From the NCBI GenBank assembly GCA_045588325.1, contig JAZNEA010000102.1:3320-67319 (forward strand): 64,000 nt of DNA. The letters are read 5' to 3'. The position numbers and the translations under genes were made by a program. The DNA comes from RGIG7378 sp045588325. GTDB lineage: Bacteria; Bacillota; Clostridia; RGIG7378. Below, in pieces: positions 1 through 8,662 of this stretch. The notes under the pieces were generated by a model, which did no database searches, was not told where the DNA came from, and was given only the letters and a program-made list of their open reading frames with translations. Each line of letters starts with the position of its first letter. The first letter of the stretch is position 1.

Positions 1-446
1 ATCTTGGCATCAGGAGCTGTCTTAATAATTTGAAGTCCAGGTCTCATGGTGTCTGCTGTTGAGTGGCATGCACCTGCAACCAATCCATCGCCAATACCCA
101 TCTTAAGACACATAATGCCAAAAGGAATATGCTGCTTTAACATCTCAGTAGCCTTTTCCTCAGTCATGCCCTTGGCCTTGCGGAGCTCAACCAGCTTGTC
201 CCTGAACTCGTCAAATCTGTCAAAATTAAGGGGGTCAATAACGTTAGCACCGGAAACATCAACGCCTGCCTCTGCTGCCATAGCCTCGATATCTGCAGGA
301 TTGCCGATGAGGACAACCTTTGCAATACCCTGCTCCAAAATAGAAGCTGTGGCCTTAATTGTCCTGACATCCTCAGACTCTGGGAGGATAATTGTCTTGC
401 CTAAACTACGTGCTTTTACAATAATTTCATCAATAAACTTTCCCAT
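1..446 (-). CDS. pta: Phosphate acetyltransferase, N-terminal part (cut by window edge)
   Basis: Converts acetyl-CoA and phosphate to acetyl phosphate, the first step of the Pta-AckA acetate/ATP pathway in the cytoplasm. The 148 visible residues begin MGKFIDEIIVKARSLGKTI and continue with the family's N-terminal signatures: LPESEDVRTIKATA, a VLIGNP strand, and the GDGLVAGACHSTADTMRPGL motif near residues 125-144. The ATG at 446-444 has a strong AAGGAGAG ribosome site. The C-terminal half lies outside the window. It follows the acyl-CoA ligase by only 18 bases, so the two are probably cotranscribed. Acetate kinase may follow off the edge, but that cannot be seen. Confidence 0.93.
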   Translation of the reverse strand, partial: MGKFIDEIIVKARSLGKTIILPESEDVRTIKATASILEQGIAKVVLIGNPADIEAMAAEAGVDVSGANVIDPLNFDRFDEFRDKLVELRKAKGMTEEKATEMLKQHIPFGIMCLKMGIGDGLVAGACHSTADTMRPGLQIIKTAPDAK

Positions 447-464
447 TTTGCTCTCCTTCTCTAT

Positions 465-2186
465 TTATTCAAAGATCATGTGACGCTTGATCTTGAGTGT
501 AGTAGTTTTAATAAACTCTGTCTCCCTCACAATTACATTGCGGATGGCCTTGTAGCTAACAAGCCTGGAGTTGACCTGATCCTTGATCTCATCGAACAGG
601 AGTTTCTCCATCTGTTCCTTGGTAGGCTGGCCCTCAATGGAATACTTGCTCTTAATGATGTCCACATCAGGATAAACCATACAGGCAATCCTGGCATCAC
701 CATCCTCCAACTTCTCCTCGAAAATAACGCATTCCTTGACGGTATCCAGCTCCAAAATCATGGGCTCGATCTCCTCTGGATATACGTTCTTGCCATTCTT
801 GGTAAGAATCATGTTCTTGCAACGACCTGTGATATAAACAAATCCATCCTCGTCCTTGTGGCCCACGTCTCCAGTGTGGAACCATCCGTCGATAATTACA
901 GCGTCTGTGGCCTCCTGGTTCTCGTAATACCCCAGCATTACATTCTCGCCCCTGGCAATAATCTCGCCAGAGCCCTCATCATTGGGATTGTAGATTTCAA
1001 TCTCCACGCCAGGCATGGGGTAACCAACAGCCTCATCCTTATAATATGTATCTGCTCCCAAAGCGATAATCGGGGCACACTCTGTGAGTCCATAACCCTG
1101 ACGAACCCTGATACCCAGATCGTAAAGTCCCTTGGATACTTCAGGATTCATGGGAGCTGCACCTACAACAAACAACTCCAGTTCTCCGCCAAATGCGCTA
1201 TGAATCTGCTTGAACAGCTTACGGGACATGTCTACGCCCACTTTGCGGGCGGCATTGTTGACCTTGATAATTGTCTCAACCTTCTTGCGAAGACCAGGGG
1301 TTTTGTCAATATTGGCCCAGATCTTGTTGTACATTGTCTCAACCAGCAATGGTACTGTCAGAACGTATGTAACCTTGGCCTCGGACATGTTCTGCTGAAC
1401 GTAACGCAGTCCCTCGCAGAATGCCACTGTACAGCCGCCGTATACGGAGTACAGGAATCCGCAGGTACACTCATATGTATGATGCAGAGGCAATATTGAC
1501 AGACATGTGCCACCTCTTACCTCAACCATGGATCCCATAGCCATGATGTTTGTAACGATATTGTGGTGGCTGAGCATTACTGCCTTTGCATCAGATGTGG
1601 TGCCGGAAGTGAACAGCAAAATAGACATTACATATGGGTCAATCTTGGCGTTCATGTAGTCCATGTTGCCCTGTTCCAGGAGCTGATTGCCCTCCTCTAT
1701 GAGAGTACCTAATGTTGTAGTCTGGAACTGATCGTCAGTCTTATTACCCATGTTTACAAAGAGTGAAACTGTGGGACACTGATCCTTGATGCTCTTAATC
1801 TTATCAAAATACTTGTCAGAGAAAATAACTACAGATACATCTGCCCTCTTGATCATATGGGCAATCTCTGTGGCAGGCAGCTCCTTGTCGATGGGCACGA
1901 TGATACCTACGCCTGTAACTGTAGCCATATATCCAACTGTCCATCCATAGCAATTCTCGCCCAGGACGGCAACTCTCTTGTCCTTGAAACCGCGAGCAAC
2001 CAAAGCCGTACCCAGCCCATGCACATCTTTGCCAAACTTAGCATATTTAATGGGTCTATACGGCTCGTTGTGTGAATCCTTAACTAAAAACAGAGTTCTT
2101 TCGCTGTATTTTTTAAGGCTGTTATTCAGCATATCCTTAAGATCTGTGACTCGATCCATCTCATAAAGTTTAAGCTTTTGTTTCAT
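465..2186 (-). CDS. AMP-binding acyl-CoA ligase (long-chain fatty acid type)
   Basis: ANL-superfamily adenylating enzyme, 573 residues, the usual size for long-chain acyl-CoA synthetases. It activates a carboxylic acid as acyl-AMP and transfers it to a thiol acceptor. The P-loop-like LLFTSGTTSDAKAVMLSHHN lies near residues 190-210, with the ADP/AMP motif YGLTECAP, the hinge region GWFHTGDVGHKDEDGFVYITGR, and the C-terminal lysine region KNGKNVYPEEIE. No transmembrane segment is evident. The start is supported by AAAGGAG seven bases upstream. It sits between a GNAT-like gene and pta, which suggests fatty acid or acyl-phosphate metabolism. The actual substrate (fatty acid, or acyl-ACP) cannot be read from the sequence. 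Confidence 0.85.
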   Translation of the reverse strand: MKQKLKLYEMDRVTDLKDMLNNSLKKYSERTLFLVKDSHNEPYRPIKYAKFGKDVHGLGTALVARGFKDKRVAVLGENCYGWTVGYMATVTGVGIIVPIDKELPATEIAHMIKRADVSVVIFSDKYFDKIKSIKDQCPTVSLFVNMGNKTDDQFQTTTLGTLIEEGNQLLEQGNMDYMNAKIDPYVMSILLFTSGTTSDAKAVMLSHHNIVTNIMAMGSMVEVRGGTCLSILPLHHTYECTCGFLYSVYGGCTVAFCEGLRYVQQNMSEAKVTYVLTVPLLVETMYNKIWANIDKTPGLRKKVETIIKVNNAARKVGVDMSRKLFKQIHSAFGGELELFVVGAAPMNPEVSKGLYDLGIRVRQGYGLTECAPIIALGADTYYKDEAVGYPMPGVEIEIYNPNDEGSGEIIARGENVMLGYYENQEATDAVIIDGWFHTGDVGHKDEDGFVYITGRCKNMILTKNGKNVYPEEIEPMILELDTVKECVIFEEKLEDGDARIACMVYPDVDIIKSKYSIEGQPTKEQMEKLLFDEIKDQVNSRLVSYKAIRNVIVRETEFIKTTTLKIKRHMIFE

Positions 2187-2229
2187 TCTACGACTCCTTT
2201 AAACGCAAAAATTCTACTCATTTCATACC

Positions 2230-3057
2230 CTAAAATATTAATCCATTCTTTGAAATAATTCCAGCATCTAGGGAAATACATTTGTGATTTAATCTAAGTC
2301 CCAAAGCCTCTGCCAGGGCCACAGATCCTCTGTTTGCCTGCTCTACGTGGTACAGCACAATGGCACTGCTACCTGTGCCCATCAAGCCATGGCTAACGCA
2401 CTTTTGAGCCCATCCCCTACGCCTGTTCCACAATGAGGTGTATACCCAAATGGGTTCCACTATCCTGGCAAAGCCATTGTAGTTTTCCTCTATGGAGCAC
2501 ACAGTAATGGGCTTGCTGCCCTTTAGCCTGCCATATACGTGGCAGTTATCGGCATTAAGGGGCAAATCTCCACAATACATGGCCAACTGTTCGTCCTTAG
2601 AATTAGACAGCAAACTCATTTCGTCAATTGTAAGCTTGTGTATCTCACCACACAACTGAAAACGCAGTCCCTGTCCCACAAATTCCAGTGTCTCGTCACA
2701 AACTATTGCGCCATTTTGCGTAAGCAAACTGGAAACACCTGGGCTGATTGTGTGGAAAACACATCTGACGCCATCGTATCTATGCCATAAGAACTGCAGA
2801 AGTTCGTTCATATCCTGACATGGTTCACCAAACAGCCAAATCTCTGCAGATGGGTTGTTTGTCTCTATAGACATACCATTAATGACAGCTGTGACCACTC
2901 CTGCTCTGGCCAATAGGTTAATCCCCTGACCTGCAGGATAAGTATGATTCTCGTCGGATAACTCTTTTAGGTAATATATGATACCAGCATTGCCCAGGTG
3001 GTCCTGTGCATCCAGTTCAACCAGAAACTCCCAAATCTTGTCCGACAGAATTACCAT
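2230..3057 (-). CDS. GNAT-like acetyltransferase family protein
   Basis: 275-residue cytoplasmic protein. The C-terminal part (about residues 160-270) looks like the FR47-like branch of the GNAT fold: a segment with RRRGWAQKCVSHGLMGTGSS resembles the acetyl-CoA pyrophosphate loop, and EQANRGSVALAEALGLR resembles the family's usual NxxSxxxxxxLGF motif. The N-terminal half has no motif I recognise. The start ATG overlaps the rlmB stop by one base (TAATG), so translation is probably coupled. The substrate is unknown. GNAT assignment is by motif pattern only. Confidence 0.55.
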   Translation of the reverse strand: MVILSDKIWEFLVELDAQDHLGNAGIIYYLKELSDENHTYPAGQGINLLARAGVVTAVINGMSIETNNPSAEIWLFGEPCQDMNELLQFLWHRYDGVRCVFHTISPGVSSLLTQNGAIVCDETLEFVGQGLRFQLCGEIHKLTIDEMSLLSNSKDEQLAMYCGDLPLNADNCHVYGRLKGSKPITVCSIEENYNGFARIVEPIWVYTSLWNRRRGWAQKCVSHGLMGTGSSAIVLYHVEQANRGSVALAEALGLRLNHKCISLDAGIISKNGLIF

Positions 3058-3950
3058 TAGTTGCTCCTCTGAGACACCGCCTCGAACATTACTACAGCAG
3101 CGGCTGTTGCTGCATTAAGTGAATTGACCTTACCCATAAGAGGAATTTTAACCAGGTGATCGCAGTTTGACATAACCAATCTGCTCATCCCTTCTCCCTC
3201 ACTGCCAATTATAAGTGCAATTGGTGCTCTGTAGTCCACATCCTTGTAGTACTGAGGTGCAGAGCCATCTGTGCCAACGATCCACAGACCCTTTTCCTTT
3301 AGTTCGCGGATGGTGGAGGAAATATTGACAACTCTAGCAATCATCATATGCTCACAGGCACCAGCAGAGACCTTGGCAACTACAGGGGTAACCTGAACAG
3401 ACCTGCGTTCAGGAATAATTATGCCATCTACACCGGCGCACTCTGCCGATCTGATAATGGCACCGAAATTGTTGGGATCATTGATACCATCCAGGATAAT
3501 GATGAAAGGAGCATGTCCCAGGTTCTCTGCCCTCTTAAGGATATCGTCTACAGTGCAGTACTCCTTAGCTGCAGCCAAAGCAATAACTCCCTGGTGAGAT
3601 CCTACAACAGAAATCTTATCCAGAGCTGTGCGCTCTACCTCCTGCAGAGGAATATGTGACTCCTTTGCAAGATGCATAATCTTAGCAATCGTTGAATCAT
3701 GTGTGCCTTTGGCAATCATGATTCTGTTAATGCTACGGCCTGCCTCCAGCGCCTCCAGACAGGGATTGCGGCCCTCGATTAAGTCGTCTCTCTCGTAGTT
3801 GTCTCTGGCATTTGTGGTATGTGCCTTAGGAGCTGGTCTGCCACCGCCCCTATGATTATCATTTTTGAACTTGGGTGCAGGTCCTCTGTTGCCATATGAC
3901 GCCTTAGATGGCCCCCTTTTGTTGGCACCCTGTGTATACTTTCTATCCAT
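3057..3950 (-). CDS. rlmB: 23S rRNA (guanosine-2'-O-)-methyltransferase RlmB (SpoU/TrmH family)
   Basis: SPOUT-class methyltransferase expected to 2'-O-methylate G2251 (E. coli numbering) in the 23S rRNA peptidyl-transferase loop. The 297 residues comprise a basic, glycine-rich N-terminal tail of about 45 residues, a substrate-binding domain beginning DLIEGRNPCLEALEAGRSIN, and the SpoU catalytic domain. The three SpoU motifs are visible: ILDGINDPNNFGAIIRSAEC, LIIGSEGEGMSRL, and IPLMGKVNSLNAATAAAVVM. It overlaps mrnC by 8 bases. The cysS-mrnC-rlmB order is standard in Firmicutes. The long basic tail may aid RNA binding (inference). Confidence 0.93.
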   Translation of the reverse strand: MDRKYTQGANKRGPSKASYGNRGPAPKFKNDNHRGGGRPAPKAHTTNARDNYERDDLIEGRNPCLEALEAGRSINRIMIAKGTHDSTIAKIMHLAKESHIPLQEVERTALDKISVVGSHQGVIALAAAKEYCTVDDILKRAENLGHAPFIIILDGINDPNNFGAIIRSAECAGVDGIIIPERRSVQVTPVVAKVSAGACEHMMIARVVNISSTIRELKEKGLWIVGTDGSAPQYYKDVDYRAPIALIIGSEGEGMSRLVMSNCDHLVKIPLMGKVNSLNAATAAAVVMFEAVSQRSN

Positions 3951-4380
3951 TTACGCTCCTTGCCGGCAATTGGCCGATAATCTCATCTGCCTTGGCCATT
4001 AACTGTGCCAATCTATCGTCCTCTCCTCTCAAATAGAGGAACCCCAATAAACATTCAAAGGCCGTGGCTAATCTGTAATCTGCCATGCTGGCGTGTTTTG
4101 CCACCGTGCCCTGATGGGCATTCCTGGCTCTGCGAACCAAGTCCTGTTCTGCTGCAGTTAACATCTCGGACATACCTCTCATAGCCGCAGCCTGTGCTCC
4201 CGCCCGTACTCGCGAAACAGTAGCGCAATGTATCTCCTGAATGCTACCGGCTTTGAGAGAAATTGTATTAGTCCTCGTATGTAGTTCAAAAACAGTGTCG
4301 CCTATATATGCCAAAAAAGATGTTGGCATATTGATTAACTCTGTCTCCGTATATATGCGATTGCGAAAGCCCGACGTCAT
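3943..4380 (-). CDS. mrnC: Mini-ribonuclease 3 (MrnC)
   Basis: 145-residue RNase III-like catalytic domain without a dsRNA-binding domain. In Bacillus this enzyme matures 23S rRNA precursor ends. Visible family motifs are LAYIGDTVFELHTRT near residues 23-37 (the acidic D is catalytic), RVRAGAQAAAM, RRARNAHQGTVAKHASMADYRLATAFECLLGFLYL, and the closing acidic region. It overlaps cysS by 4 bases and rlmB by 8, so the three are one translationally coupled unit. Confidence 0.92.
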   Translation of the reverse strand: MTSGFRNRIYTETELINMPTSFLAYIGDTVFELHTRTNTISLKAGSIQEIHCATVSRVRAGAQAAAMRGMSEMLTAAEQDLVRRARNAHQGTVAKHASMADYRLATAFECLLGFLYLRGEDDRLAQLMAKADEIIGQLPARSVNG

Positions 4381-5768
4381 TTTCTCTCCAGCTTTTGACC
4401 CTCTGCAGAGTCCTTAACAATATATCCCATATCGGAAAGCTTGTTTCTGATTTCATCGGAGAGAGCCCAATTCTTGGTCTTACGAGCCTCTGCCCTCTGC
4501 TCTAGCAGCTGTGCAACCTCTGCAGGAATCTGTTCCTCCTGAGTCTCATGGGGCTGGTATGATGCTATGTCCAGGCCTAAAATGCTGTCCATCTTAATCA
4601 ATGCCTGCCAAACCATGTGGGACTTAGTCTCAGATTTGATCAGGTTCCAGGCTATACCCAATGCTTTTGGCACATTCAAATCATCGTTAACGGCATTAAA
4701 GAAGTCCTCCAACGCCTTATCAACAACCTGTGAATCTATCTGGCCAGGCTTATCCTTGTGTGCATATGCTCCCTCGTAGAATCTGGCGCAGGATACAACT
4801 GCAGCTCTGATGGACTCCTCGGTGTAGTTGAGCTTGTTCCTGTAATGGGCGTTCAGGCAGAAATACCTAAATGCCATGGCAGGAATGCCCATCTTCTCCA
4901 GGTCTGTAACTGTCCATACATTACCTAAGCTCTTGGACATTTTGCCGTTATTAACCATCATAAACTCGCTATGCATCCAATACTTAACTGCTGGATTGCC
5001 GCCGTTTATGGCCTCAGACTGAGCAATTTCATTCTCATGGTGAATCGGTATATGGTCTACACCACCTGTATGAATATCGAAATATTCGCCCAAATACTTG
5101 CGGGACATAACGGAACACTCAATGTGCCATCCTGGATATCCCATACCCCATGGACTGGGCCACTGCATGATGTGCTCCTTAGGGGCCTTCTTCCACAGTG
5201 CAAAGTCTGCAGGATTCCTCTTCTCAGGGTTAACATCTACTCTGGCTCCAGACTTCTGGTCCTCAAGGTTGATGCCCGAAAGCTTACCATAATTGGGGAA
5301 CTTGGAAATGTCGTAATAGATACCATCCGATGTCTCGTATCCAAAGCCCAATTGTACCAGTTCCTGGACGTAGTCAATCATCTCCTGAATGTTGTCCGTG
5401 GCCTTGGGAGTAATCTCTGGCATGTCGATGTGCAATCTGGCGCAGTCTGCCATAAATGCATCTGTATAGAAGGCGGCGATCTCCCAGGGAGTCTTGCCCT
5501 CGCGACGGGCGCCCTTCTCCATCTTGTCCTCACCGGCATCACCATCAGATGTAAGGTGTCCCACGTCTGTAATATTCATAACGCCTGTCAGGTTATAACC
5601 GTTGGACTTAAGTGCTCTGCGGAGCAAATCCATAAAGATATAAGTACGCATGTTACCAATATGTGCAAATCCGTATACTGTAGGACCGCAAGAATACATG
5701 CGAACGTCATTGCCCTGAATAGGCTGTAATTCTTCCTTCTGTCTTGAAAGTGTATTGTATATTTTCAT
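4377..5768 (-). CDS. cysS: Cysteinyl-tRNA synthetase
   Basis: Class I aminoacyl-tRNA synthetase charging tRNA-Cys. I place the start at the ATG at 5768-5766 (MKIYNTLSRQKEEL, 463 residues), because it has a TAGGAGAG ribosome site and matches the family's usual N-terminus. An upstream ATG would add 20 non-homologous residues. Key motifs are the HIGH-type AHIGNMRTY, a zinc-site CSVMSRKYLGEYFDIHTGG, HHENEIAQSEA, and the KMSKS loop KMSKSLGN. No T-box leader fits in the roughly 60 bases between the predicted promoter and the start. First gene of the cysS-mrnC-rlmB-GNAT-ligase-pta run. Confidence 0.95.
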   Translation of the reverse strand: MKIYNTLSRQKEELQPIQGNDVRMYSCGPTVYGFAHIGNMRTYIFMDLLRRALKSNGYNLTGVMNITDVGHLTSDGDAGEDKMEKGARREGKTPWEIAAFYTDAFMADCARLHIDMPEITPKATDNIQEMIDYVQELVQLGFGYETSDGIYYDISKFPNYGKLSGINLEDQKSGARVDVNPEKRNPADFALWKKAPKEHIMQWPSPWGMGYPGWHIECSVMSRKYLGEYFDIHTGGVDHIPIHHENEIAQSEAINGGNPAVKYWMHSEFMMVNNGKMSKSLGNVWTVTDLEKMGIPAMAFRYFCLNAHYRNKLNYTEESIRAAVVSCARFYEGAYAHKDKPGQIDSQVVDKALEDFFNAVNDDLNVPKALGIAWNLIKSETKSHMVWQALIKMDSILGLDIASYQPHETQEEQIPAEVAQLLEQRAEARKTKNWALSDEIRNKLSDMGYIVKDSAEGQKLERK

Positions 5769-5779
5769 ACTCTCTCCTA

Positions 5780-5793
5780 ACTGCCACGAGGCA
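5780..5793 (-). promoter_or_regulatory. Small hairpin in the cysS leader
   Basis: Minus-strand leader carries CTGCC-TCGT-GGCAG, a perfect 5-bp stem just upstream of the cysS ribosome site. There is no U-tract, so it is not a terminator. Its role is unknown. Confidence 0.4.
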
Positions 5794-5829
5794 GAAAAAT
5801 CAAAATATTGACAATAGGCCAACTGCACA

Positions 5830-5858
5830 ATTTTAACAAAGGCTCAATAATAGGTCAA
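5830..5858 (-). promoter_or_regulatory. Predicted sigma-A promoter for cysS
   Basis: On the minus strand, TTGACC (5858-5853) and TAAAAT (5835-5830) are separated by exactly 17 bases, about 60 bases upstream of the cysS ATG. It matches 10 of 12 consensus positions and lies in the 101-base gap after the lipoprotein gene. Confidence 0.65.
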
Positions 5859-5869
5859 CCATTGTGAAC

Positions 5870-7129
5870 CTAACCCACATCCCCTGCAGGGTCCTGACTA
5901 GGATCTGTGGTGTTATCTGGAACTGGATATTTTGAAAACTCCAATCTGAACATGTCCAAAAGCTCTGCTGCAGATAAGTTGCCCTCCAGGAGCTCCTCCA
6001 TGAATGGTGTAATAATCTGATCGTATTCTGTTACATTGGGGCGATAAACCTTGGTTCCCACTGCATTAAAGAATGCCGTAATCTGCTCAACCTGCTGGCT
6101 GGGAAAGGTCTCAGTATCCATCTCCCACATAATGTCCGTATACAAATTAAGAGCAGTCTCGAGATTATAGTAGGATTCAGCCCCCTTGGCCATAACCAAC
6201 ACCATAAAGTCCGTCGTCATAGATATATATTCTGTGGCATCAGGACCCAGTGGTAAAGTAATCATATGATACTTGCTGTCTAATTGTCTGGCGTCTGAGG
6301 CCTTGCCGACATAGAACGCTGCATTCCCTTCAAAGAAGCTGTCATCATCATATATCACACCAGCCTCTGCCATTTTGTGAATATACTCCAGTATAGATGT
6401 GGCATGATCATTAGCCGTAATTATGTCTGTAATGCCTGCATTATTTGTAGCTAACATTGCCTCCAAATAGTCGCCGCCAAACCCTTGTGCACCCATTTCC
6501 TTTGCTGAGATAGCCAGGCTTGTGAGCATCTCCCAGTTCCATGTACCCTGAGAAATAGCTGCATCTATGACTTCCATGTCCAAGTATTCCGAATTGCAAT
6601 ACAGAACATATCCCGGAATGGATTGTCCCCAGTAAACGCCGTAAACATAGCCATACTGAGCGGAATTCTCATTGCAGAACTGGTCCCACTTATTCTCCGT
6701 CAAATCCAACTCCGTAGAATAACTATATGGTATGAGTAGCTCTCTATCCAAAAATTCCTGCAGACGATCAGACTCAATCCAGAACAAGTCAACCACTGGC
6801 TCACCGCGCTCAATGGAGTCGATGATAGTTCCGTAATAGGTGTCATAGTTCATTCTGATATACTCGAAATGAACTTGCTTAGCATCCTGCAGAGAGTTGA
6901 GGGCGTCTACCACTGGGGCCTCTTGATCATTGCGAGGTTCTTCTGGCCAGGCGATATTCCACCAGGCGCCGAACTTTACCGTCATATTCTCAAAGGACTC
7001 CACATTTGTATCAAACACGAATTCCGGCTCGCCGCCTGTGGTCTCCGTAACATCTCCTCCATCACAGGCCGACAAGGCCAATAACATTGCCAGCAGCAAG
7101 CACAGGATAGATCTACTCTTCTTCATCAT
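5870..7129 (-). CDS. Extracellular solute-binding lipoprotein (ABC transporter type)
   Basis: 419 residues with a lipoprotein signal peptide: a basic n-region, a hydrophobic core and lipobox LALSAC with the lipidated cysteine near residue 22. The mature part resembles family 1 (sugar/oligosaccharide) solute-binding proteins, seen in DLFWIESDRLQEFLDRELL and a late FYVGKASDARQ-type segment. No permease or ATPase genes are adjacent, so it is an orphan. Its start lies inside the end of leuA (17-base overlap), and its ribosome site AAGGAG is made of leuA codons. ATGs at 7129 and 7126 are both possible, with 7126 better spaced. Ligand unknown. Confidence 0.75.
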   Translation of the reverse strand: MMKKSRSILCLLLAMLLALSACDGGDVTETTGGEPEFVFDTNVESFENMTVKFGAWWNIAWPEEPRNDQEAPVVDALNSLQDAKQVHFEYIRMNYDTYYGTIIDSIERGEPVVDLFWIESDRLQEFLDRELLIPYSYSTELDLTENKWDQFCNENSAQYGYVYGVYWGQSIPGYVLYCNSEYLDMEVIDAAISQGTWNWEMLTSLAISAKEMGAQGFGGDYLEAMLATNNAGITDIITANDHATSILEYIHKMAEAGVIYDDDSFFEGNAAFYVGKASDARQLDSKYHMITLPLGPDATEYISMTTDFMVLVMAKGAESYYNLETALNLYTDIMWEMDTETFPSQQVEQITAFFNAVGTKVYRPNVTEYDQIITPFMEELLEGNLSAAELLDMFRLEFSKYPVPDNTTDPSQDPAGDVG

Positions 7130-8654
7130 TCATCTCCTTAAAGCTATCAAGAACCAGCACTGCTCTATTGAGGGCGTTCATATAGGCAAAGGCAGATGCC
7201 GCAATCATGTCTGTGTTAATGCCACGACCTATAAATCTCCTGCCATCCTTTTCCATGATGAGTCTGACCTCACACAATGACTCCTTACCCTCATCCACAG
7301 CCTTAACATCCAGGGATATCATCTTCATGCTAATACCAGTCGCCTCCTCAATAGCGCGGAAAAGAGCATCCAGCGGACCATCTCCCGCTGCAGCCTTTAG
7401 AACATCTCCACCAGGCATTCCGATATTTACTGTAGCAGTAGTGATTGCATTGCTGCCTGATATGGACTGGTAATTCTTTAGCACGTATGTATGGTTTACC
7501 TTAGAAGTATATGACTGGGCAATAGCAGATATTTCCTTATCCGAAACAGTCTTGCGGAACTCTGCCAACTTCATAAATCTGTTAAAGGCATCGTCCAACT
7601 CTTCCTTGGTAAGCTCATGCCCCAACTCCCTGAGGCGCTCCTCAAATCCATGACGGCCTGACAGTTTGCTGAGCATAAGCTCTCCGCCAGATGTTCGTCC
7701 AATCAGGCTAGGATTGAACAACTCGTAAGTAGATGGATTCTTAAGAACACTATTTTGGTGAATGCCCGACTGGTGTGTAAAGCAGTTGTCACCAACAATT
7801 GGCTTATTATGGCCTACGGATAATCCCGAATATGTGGCAACAGCCTTACAAATATGATAGATATGCTTAGACTTAATGGTATCCTTATAATCCATAAGGT
7901 CTGCTCTGACTCTCATTGCAATAGCAACCTCCTCTAATGAGGCGTTGCCGGCTCGCTCTCCCATGGCATTGAGAGTACACTCTACGATATCTGCACCTCC
8001 CCTGATGCCAGCCAGTGAATTGGCCGTAGCAAGGCCCAAATCATTGTGACAGTGCACGCTGAGCAGCACATCATCTCCAACCCACTTGCGCACATTGCGA
8101 ACTAGATCCTCGTATTCCTGGGGCAAGCAATATCCCACTGTATCCGTGATGTTAATGATGTTGGCACCGGCGTCCAATGCGGTCATATAAACGCTTCTCA
8201 AAAATTCTCTGTCTGTCCTTGTGGCATCCTCAGCAGAAAACTGAATCTGCATTCCGGTTTCGGAAGCATATCCAATAATACTCTTGATGCGTCTTAACAT
8301 CTCCTCCGGGGTGGTGCCGAACTTATACCTAAGGTGGATATCGGAACAGCCAATAATGATGTGAATCTTGGGCTTGCTCGCGTGGGCAAGAGCTCTCGCA
8401 GCTGCATCAACATCCTCAACCTTGCATCTGGCAAGGGAGCATACTGTTGTGTTGGCCTTGGCCTGACGTGCAATCTTGTCTATTGCCTCCATGTCTCCTG
8501 CTGATGACGATGCGAATCCTGCTTCAATACAATTAACTCCCAGTCTTTCCAGCAGAGACGCAATTGTGGTCTTTTCTCTGACACTAAAACTAACTCCCGG
8601 AGTCTGCTCTCCATCTCTTAGTGTAACATCTGTAAATTGAATAATCTTAGACAT
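7113..8654 (-). CDS. leuA: 2-isopropylmalate synthase
   Basis: Catalyses condensation of acetyl-CoA with 2-oxoisovalerate, the committed step of leucine synthesis. At 513 residues it is full length. The catalytic TIM barrel carries DVTLRDGEQTPGVSFS near the N-terminus, FSAEDATRTDREFL, and the metal/substrate motifs HCHNDLGLATANSLAG and NAMGERAGNASLEEVA. The linker has HQSGIHQNSVLKN, and the C-terminal LeuA-dimer regulatory domain (about residues 380-505) ends NTDMIAASAFAYMNALNRA. Citramalate or homocitrate synthase are the alternatives, but the barrel motifs favour LeuA. No other leu genes are nearby. It sits 8 bases after deoD. Confidence 0.88.
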   Translation of the reverse strand: MSKIIQFTDVTLRDGEQTPGVSFSVREKTTIASLLERLGVNCIEAGFASSSAGDMEAIDKIARQAKANTTVCSLARCKVEDVDAAARALAHASKPKIHIIIGCSDIHLRYKFGTTPEEMLRRIKSIIGYASETGMQIQFSAEDATRTDREFLRSVYMTALDAGANIINITDTVGYCLPQEYEDLVRNVRKWVGDDVLLSVHCHNDLGLATANSLAGIRGGADIVECTLNAMGERAGNASLEEVAIAMRVRADLMDYKDTIKSKHIYHICKAVATYSGLSVGHNKPIVGDNCFTHQSGIHQNSVLKNPSTYELFNPSLIGRTSGGELMLSKLSGRHGFEERLRELGHELTKEELDDAFNRFMKLAEFRKTVSDKEISAIAQSYTSKVNHTYVLKNYQSISGSNAITTATVNIGMPGGDVLKAAAGDGPLDALFRAIEEATGISMKMISLDVKAVDEGKESLCEVRLIMEKDGRRFIGRGINTDMIAASAFAYMNALNRAVLVLDSFKEMNDEEE

Positions 8655-8662
8655 ATTTTTCC

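Noticed and set aside
480..1499. 339-codon open frame on the plus strand opposite the acyl-CoA ligase
   Set aside because: Low-complexity, Leu/Ile/His-rich translation without family motifs; it is the mirror of a well-supported minus-strand gene. Similar long mirrors at 4971-5729, 9921-10688 and 41243-42052 were rejected for the same reason.
5769..5869. Possible T-box leader before cysS
   Set aside because: Only about 100 bases are available, with one 5-bp hairpin; there is no T-box sequence or terminator/antiterminator pair. The same holds for pheS.
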